This document shows positions 59,305 to 64,000 of a stretch of DNA of 64,000 nucleotides, piece after piece; positions within the stretch are counted from its first letter, which is position 1, and each line of letters opens with the position of its first letter. This DNA comes from Paludibacter sp. 47-17 (GTDB lineage Bacteria; Bacteroidota; Bacteroidia; Bacteroidales; Paludibacteraceae). Both the position numbers and the translations under genes were made by a program. The notes beneath the pieces are model-generated. The model saw nothing but the letters and a program-made list of their open reading frames with translations. It was not told the DNA's origin and ran no database searches. Where the stretch lies: assembly GCA_001898935.1 (NCBI GenBank), contig MKVT01000034.1, positions 1-64,000 on the forward strand, in the 5' to 3' direction.

Positions 59305-61761
59305 ATGAAACGAAAAATTCTACATGTATGGATGATGCTTTGGGTCGGATGCATCAGTTGGATCGTGCAGGCACAGGTTGACCCCGGTACGGCGAATCTT
59401 AAACACCAATGGACCTTCGACGATGGCACTGCCACCGACCACATTGGCAATGTGACAGGTACTATTATTGGTAACGCCAAACTGGTTAACAAAGGATTCA
59501 ATACCACCACCAACGGTTATATGTCGTTTCCGGCAGCTGAAATCGGCATTAATTCGTATCCTGAAATCACTACCGAAATCTGGTGCACGTCGGATGCCGG
59601 AAAAAACACGGGCTGGACCATGCTGAGCTATTTCGGGGGAAGTACCGGCGGCAACGGAAATAACTGCACCTTTGTGTCGATTGCGAGGGCAGTGGACGGA
59701 AGTATGGTGGCGCTCGAAACGGCCGGTTTCTGGGACGGAGTATCGGGACCCGAATACGACGATGGCCGGTTGCATCACTTTGTTTCCACCATTAATGCTC
59801 AAACGGTTAAATTTTATATCGACGGAGCTCTGATAGCTGTCGATACGATCACAGCAGGCAACAGCATTGCCAATATCAGTCCCACCCTGGCATTGCTGGG
59901 CAAAGGAGGCTGGACGGCCGACCCGAACTGGTTGGGTATTTTTCATAAATACAGTTTGTACGATAAAGCGCTTAGCGAACAGGAGGTGCTTTACCTTTAT
60001 CAGCAGGGAGCCGAAAGTCAGGCCGTGATTTCGGCCACCATTACATCGCTGGCGCTCGACACCGATTATCCTGCCGAGATGTTCAACGTAACCAGTGCTA
60101 ATTTAACCGGGCCGCTTAGCGTACAGGCTCCTGCGGGTATTATGGTCGAGCCGTCGGCCATTCCTGCCAATCAGAATGATGTTCCGGTAGCGATTATCTG
60201 GGATACTGCAACACCCGTTGACGGAGAGATTGTGCTTTCCAGCGGGGTTACTGAAGTGAAAATACCGGTTAAAACCGTGAATACCAACGGCTGCTACACC
60301 CCCTTGTATGCCAACCTGGAAAATATCGTATTGGATCCGGGGGTGAACAATCTTGCCAACTTTTCGGGGTGGGGCGAGAAGTCGATCGTATCGGTGATTA
60401 CCGATCCTGATAATGTTTATTGCGGAGCCAATTCCGCAGTAGTGGGCGATGGGGTGCTAGTAGGTTCAGGATCGATCAATGTCGATTTTACGGCCATGAT
60501 TCAACCGCTCACTACCTACAGGATTCGTGCGATGGTAAAAACGGTAGACGGCACCTTTCAGTTGGGAGTGCTGGGATACGAACGTAATCAACCCGATATC
60601 AATCATGTAATCGATACCAAGGGCGAATGGATGCCCATCGATTTTACCTTCAGCACAGGTGCCGATATGGGCGATGTCAGCGTAATGTTTTTCAACAACT
60701 GGCAATGCACCGGCACCAGGGCCTATATCGATAATTGGGAGATGTTCGAATATCCGGAGCCTACTTTACTAACGAATGTAAAAGAAATTGCCATGGATCC
60801 TGAATATAAAACGGTACGATTAATTGTAAATGCAAGTAGTTTAAGCGAAGCAATTACGGTTTCGGCTCCTTCAGGAATCACGCTGAGTAAGACCACGCTT
60901 ACCCCCAATGATGAAGGAAAAGTAGTGGCCGATACTATTATGGTTGCCTGGGATGGCGCCGTTGCACTGGAAGGTAACCTGAGTCTTGTTACAGGCTCCA
61001 GCATTACCAACATCCCGTTGAAAACAATTGTAAGTTCCAATACCGGCTGTTTCGTACCCTTGTATACCGATCGTCAAAACATGGTTACCGATCCGTATCT
61101 CAACGATCCTGCAGCATTTTCGGGTTGGGGAGCGCGCCGGTTTATTTCTGTAGTTTCTGCTCCCGACAGCGTACTGTGTGGCAGTCATACGGGTGTGGTC
61201 GATGGTTCGGGCTCAATGGACGTAATGCTGACCGGTAAGATGCAACCCGGCACGCAGTATATGGCGCGGGTGCAGGTGCGTACCTTTGGAGGTTACTTCC
61301 AATTGGGTGTGTGGGGCATGAATCCGCGCATTGCAGGCGATATCCAGGATTCGATCGATACCCAGGAAACATGGGCACAGGCTACCCTTACTTTTGTCAC
61401 CGGCGATTCGTTGGCGGCCGTACAGGGTATGTTTGTCAACAACTATCAGCGAACGGGTAAAAAAGCCTATATCGACAATTGGGAGCTGTACAATCTTGGT
61501 CCTGTGGGCATTTCGGCGCCTTTGTTCTCAAACGATAAGTTCTATGTAAGCAATCATCGTATTGTTGCCGATATTTATCTTGAAAAAGCTTCGACAGTAC
61601 GTGTTGATGTGTATTCGGTGCAGGGGGCTTTGCTGGGAACTGAAATCTTTAACGGGGAAGCAGGCAGGAATGTACGACCGGTTCGACTACCTGTGGGTAA
61701 AGGCGTTTACATCGTCAAACCCAGCACTCACGGCAAAGCATTTAAAGTGATAAGCGATTGA
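59305..61761 (+). CDS. LamG/CBM-like secreted T9SS protein 2
   Basis: An 818-residue paralogue of the protein at 56651, co-linear along its whole length: signal peptide (about 1-23), LamG-type domain (LKHQWTFDDG, RLHHFVSTINAQTVKFYIDG), two CBM-like modules, and a C-terminal sorting region. The second module is the most alike between the two (DPYLNDPAAF-GWGA, GSMDVMLTG, VQVRTFGG, DIQDSIDTQE, DNWELYNLGPVGI). The extreme C-terminus ends in KAFKVISD rather than the basic end usual in T9SS signals, so sorting may be altered. Each copy has its own promoter match and terminator, so expression may differ. Confidence 0.85.
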   Translation: MKRKILHVWMMLWVGCISWIVQAQVDPGTANLKHQWTFDDGTATDHIGNVTGTIIGNAKLVNKGFNTTTNGYMSFPAAEIGINSYPEITTEIWCTSDAGKNTGWTMLSYFGGSTGGNGNNCTFVSIARAVDGSMVALETAGFWDGVSGPEYDDGRLHHFVSTINAQTVKFYIDGALIAVDTITAGNSIANISPTLALLGKGGWTADPNWLGIFHKYSLYDKALSEQEVLYLYQQGAESQAVISATITSLALDTDYPAEMFNVTSANLTGPLSVQAPAGIMVEPSAIPANQNDVPVAIIWDTATPVDGEIVLSSGVTEVKIPVKTVNTNGCYTPLYANLENIVLDPGVNNLANFSGWGEKSIVSVITDPDNVYCGANSAVVGDGVLVGSGSINVDFTAMIQPLTTYRIRAMVKTVDGTFQLGVLGYERNQPDINHVIDTKGEWMPIDFTFSTGADMGDVSVMFFNNWQCTGTRAYIDNWEMFEYPEPTLLTNVKEIAMDPEYKTVRLIVNASSLSEAITVSAPSGITLSKTTLTPNDEGKVVADTIMVAWDGAVALEGNLSLVTGSSITNIPLKTIVSSNTGCFVPLYTDRQNMVTDPYLNDPAAFSGWGARRFISVVSAPDSVLCGSHTGVVDGSGSMDVMLTGKMQPGTQYMARVQVRTFGGYFQLGVWGMNPRIAGDIQDSIDTQETWAQATLTFVTGDSLAAVQGMFVNNYQRTGKKAYIDNWELYNLGPVGISAPLFSNDKFYVSNHRIVADIYLEKASTVRVDVYSVQGALLGTEIFNGEAGRNVRPVRLPVGKGVYIVKPSTHGKAFKVISD

Positions 61762-61770
61762 TACGAAAAA

Positions 61771-61808
61771 GAGCGAGCGGTGCATTGAAGTACCGCTCGC
61801 TCTTTTTT
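61771..61808. terminator. Bidirectional terminator between LamG protein 2 and susD
   Basis: GAGCGAGCGGT (61771-61781) pairs perfectly with ACCGCTCGCTC (61792-61802). T runs follow on the plus strand and, after AAAAA at 61766-61770, on the minus strand. It serves both convergent genes. Confidence 0.88.
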
Positions 61809-63436
61809 CATTTTTTAATGTACCAGTTATCGGGATTCATTAAATATAATCTCATCTCTGTTTTATTGGGATACTTTGCCGATACTTTATCGGCCAGGTA
61901 CGACGCATCGTCTCCTTCCTTCATCCTCCGTAACGTAAACCGCATCAGATCGTGGAATCTGTTTCCTTCAAAGGCGGTCTCCAGGGCCAGTTCCTGCTGA
62001 ATCATATCTTCAACTACCTTTACCGAATCGATCAGTGTTGCCTGCCGCGGAATGCGATAAAATGTTGTGTCTTTATCCATATTACCCAGGCCACGCATTC
62101 TGATACCCACATTATTCTGAAAACGCATATCGGCCAGATTCAGGTAGTCGGGAACAGGATTGCCCCGTTCGGCAGCGGGTACGATTTTGTTGTTGAACAA
62201 ATTGGAGCTGTTCAAACCATATTTCAGTACGGCAAATGCAGCATTGGGTTTGTTCATCCTGTTGAGCGCCTCGGCATAACGAAGGTATAACAACGACGAA
62301 CGGTAAATGGTGATGTTCTGTTGGTAAACCTTGTATTTGTAAATTACGTAATCCGGCGAAGGATGATTGGCAAATGCATAATCGCTCACTGCCTGGCGGC
62401 GGGTTTCGTTGCTGTACGAAATAGATCCGAATTTACGTAAATCCCCGTTCGTATTCGATGCTTCGTTCAAATAATAAACCGGTATATCCCAATTGCGCAA
62501 TGCAAGTTGCGTCGGCTGTATTTTTTTCTGATTATTCAACGAGTCGAGTGCAAAATCTTGTCCGTATTCGGTCGGACAGGCAATGGTAGTGATCACCTCA
62601 TTTGAACTCATCATCAGCGAACGAATCCAAAAGAGGGTAGCGTTGGAGCTGATGGTGTTGTTAACCGGTAGCCAGGTAGAGCTGTGATCTTTATTGATTG
62701 CGATGCTACGGGTGTACATCAAATCTCGGTATTGTTCGGCAGCCTTTTGGTATTCGCCTTTCCACAAGTACAAATCGCCTAATACGAATTGCACCGGAAA
62801 GAACGAAAAACTGGTATTATATGCTTCGATATATCCGATATTGGGAATAGGTACCGTCCGTAGAGGCTCCAGCAAAGGAATCAGCGAATCGGCCAACGCT
62901 TCAATATCCAGTTCGGGATATGTTTTCCCGGCGTCGTTTACAGTAAGTATTGGTTTTGAATAGTATTTCGCGGTTTTAAAGTTGAGTGCCAGCTGCATAT
63001 AAGTCCATGCACGAATGGCATGCACGGCAGCATAATGTTTCCGGCTTAGTAATTCGCCGCGGTCGACTTTTGCCGTATCGAGATAGGTAAGCATGTAATT
63101 GCAATTGTTGATGATGGAATAATAATTCCGGACATCGGCAAATTTATTGTTTTTGCTTACCGAATGCCGGTAAATTTCCAACAACTCCCGATCGGATGCC
63201 GGGGTAGTCTCCAGCAAATCGCCTCTTAATTCGCCCAGCAGCACATAGCTATCGGCAATTTTCTGCAATTGCGTGAATAAACCAAAGATTGAATACACGG
63301 AATCACTTGGCGTGGCCAGACGAAACTCTTCTTCGGCAGTAAGGCGTTGCGAATCGGTATCCATCAAATCGTCGCAACTGCTCCAGAGAATCGCAGCACC
63401 CAGCATTAGGCCTAATATTTTGAGCATCTTGTTCAT
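61808..63436 (-). CDS. SusD/RagB-family outer-membrane lipoprotein
   Basis: Surface glycan-binding lid of a SusC-SusD importer. The 542-residue protein has a lipoprotein signal (lipobox LWSSC, Cys21), tetratricopeptide-like helices (about 90-230: NYYSIINNCNYMLTYLD, AVHAIRAWTYMQLALNF) and the C-terminal SusD part (LLYLRYAEALNRM, LALETAFEGNRFHDLMRF). It lies 16 bases after susC and ends in a terminator. Its substrate is probably arabinan or related oligosaccharides, from the locus context. Confidence 0.95.
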   Translation of the reverse strand: MNKMLKILGLMLGAAILWSSCDDLMDTDSQRLTAEEEFRLATPSDSVYSIFGLFTQLQKIADSYVLLGELRGDLLETTPASDRELLEIYRHSVSKNNKFADVRNYYSIINNCNYMLTYLDTAKVDRGELLSRKHYAAVHAIRAWTYMQLALNFKTAKYYSKPILTVNDAGKTYPELDIEALADSLIPLLEPLRTVPIPNIGYIEAYNTSFSFFPVQFVLGDLYLWKGEYQKAAEQYRDLMYTRSIAINKDHSSTWLPVNNTISSNATLFWIRSLMMSSNEVITTIACPTEYGQDFALDSLNNQKKIQPTQLALRNWDIPVYYLNEASNTNGDLRKFGSISYSNETRRQAVSDYAFANHPSPDYVIYKYKVYQQNITIYRSSLLYLRYAEALNRMNKPNAAFAVLKYGLNSSNLFNNKIVPAAERGNPVPDYLNLADMRFQNNVGIRMRGLGNMDKDTTFYRIPRQATLIDSVKVVEDMIQQELALETAFEGNRFHDLMRFTLRRMKEGDDASYLADKVSAKYPNKTEMRLYLMNPDNWYIKK

Positions 63437-63452
63437 ATGTGTCGTATTATGA

Positions 63453-64000
63453 TTATAAGTTGATTTTCAGTCCCAGGTAGTAACTACGGCTTTGAGGGGC
63501 AAATCCCATATCGACTCCCTGCATCAGCACACTGTTCGAAGCCGAAACCTCGGGGTCGGCTCCCAGGTAACCGGTCCAGAGCGCCAGGTTATTGGCCGAT
63601 GCCCATATATTTACACCGTTTATAAAACCACTCTGTTTTAAAGGCAGCTGATAGGCTACGGTAAGGTTTTTCAGCCGAAGGTATGAAGCGTCTTCGATCC
63701 AGCGGTCGGAAAACCGTGAATTCCCCATCGGATCGCCGTATACGGCGCGAGGCTGCCGGGTTGTTTGTCCTTCGGCGGTCCACCGGGTCAGCATCACCGG
63801 GCTCTGATTACTGAAATCTTTTCCCGATTCGAGCAGGTAACGTGGATAATTAAACACATCATTGCCATACGAACCTGTCAGCAAGGCCGAGATACTCAGG
63901 TTGCCCAGGGTGATTTTAGTGGATACCGAACCATAAAAATCGGGATTCGGATTGCCGATTATTTGCCGGTCGAATGCGTCGATGATACCATCGGGCGATC
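63453..64000 (-). CDS. SusC-type TonB-dependent receptor, C-terminal part only
   Basis: The last 182 residues of an outer-membrane barrel that imports oligosaccharides with SusD. The frame runs open to the window edge, so the start is outside. IGNPNPDFYGSVST, the girdle of aromatic residues, WIEDASYLRLKNLTVAYQLP and the end RSYYLGLKINL are typical of SusC C-termini. The stop at 63453 is followed by susD after 16 bases. Confidence 0.93.
   Translation of the reverse strand, partial: SPDGIIDAFDRQIIGNPNPDFYGSVSTKITLGNLSISALLTGSYGNDVFNYPRYLLESGKDFSNQSPVMLTRWTAEGQTTRQPRAVYGDPMGNSRFSDRWIEDASYLRLKNLTVAYQLPLKQSGFINGVNIWASANNLALWTGYLGADPEVSASNSVLMQGVDMGFAPQSRSYYLGLKINL

Overview
The window looks like the chromosome of an anaerobic, sugar-fermenting member of the Bacteroidales, most like Paludibacter and its relatives. 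That placement is an inference from gene content and I could not run a search. The signs are Bacteroidetes-type promoters (TAnnTTTG) upstream of many genes, a SusC/SusD pair, a hybrid two-component regulator, several secreted proteins with a type IX secretion (T9SS) C-terminal signal, a Rho factor with a long Q/P/A-rich insert, and methylmalonyl-CoA mutase genes mutA-mutB (succinate to propionate). No rRNA, tRNA, CRISPR array, insertion sequence or phage gene was seen.

Layout. 1-7.3 kb: a secreted PL9 pectate lyase, a PAS/GAF histidine kinase, a beta-carbonic anhydrase and a secreted GH43 glycosidase. 7.4-17.9 kb is the most unusual part. Two large T9SS-exported paralogues are each followed by a ~55-residue peptide gene that shares the block LQLQSDADPMGEPDW. 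Then come an MFS transporter, a PqqD-like small protein, an HPr-kinase-like protein, and an ABC exporter whose N-terminus is an S26-type serine peptidase domain. I read this as a candidate undescribed peptide maturation and export system (RiPP-like): PqqD would bind the leader, the kinase-like protein would tailor, and the peptidase-ABC fusion would cleave and export. 17.9-23.1 kb: a SIMPL-domain protein, a small lipoprotein, a YccF-like membrane protein and an AT-rich BspA-type leucine-rich-repeat surface protein.

23.1-48.0 kb is mostly housekeeping: mutY, a single-gene carA-carB fusion, secreted GH2 beta-galactosidase, prfC, lipA, ispE, dnaB, a NupG-type nucleoside transporter, rho, fabG, a ClpB without its N-terminal domain, and mutA-mutB. 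A promoter-to-terminator unit with no convincing gene (48.1-48.4 kb) may encode a small RNA.

48.4-64.0 kb is a polysaccharide utilisation locus, probably for arabinan or arabinose-rich pectin side chains: a GH43 arabinanase-like enzyme, a divergent hybrid two-component sensor/regulator, a GH51 alpha-L-arabinofuranosidase, two paralogous LamG/carbohydrate-binding T9SS proteins, and a convergent SusC (cut by the window end)-SusD pair. Together with the PL9 lyase and the first GH43 enzyme, it suggests an organism that degrades plant cell-wall pectin.
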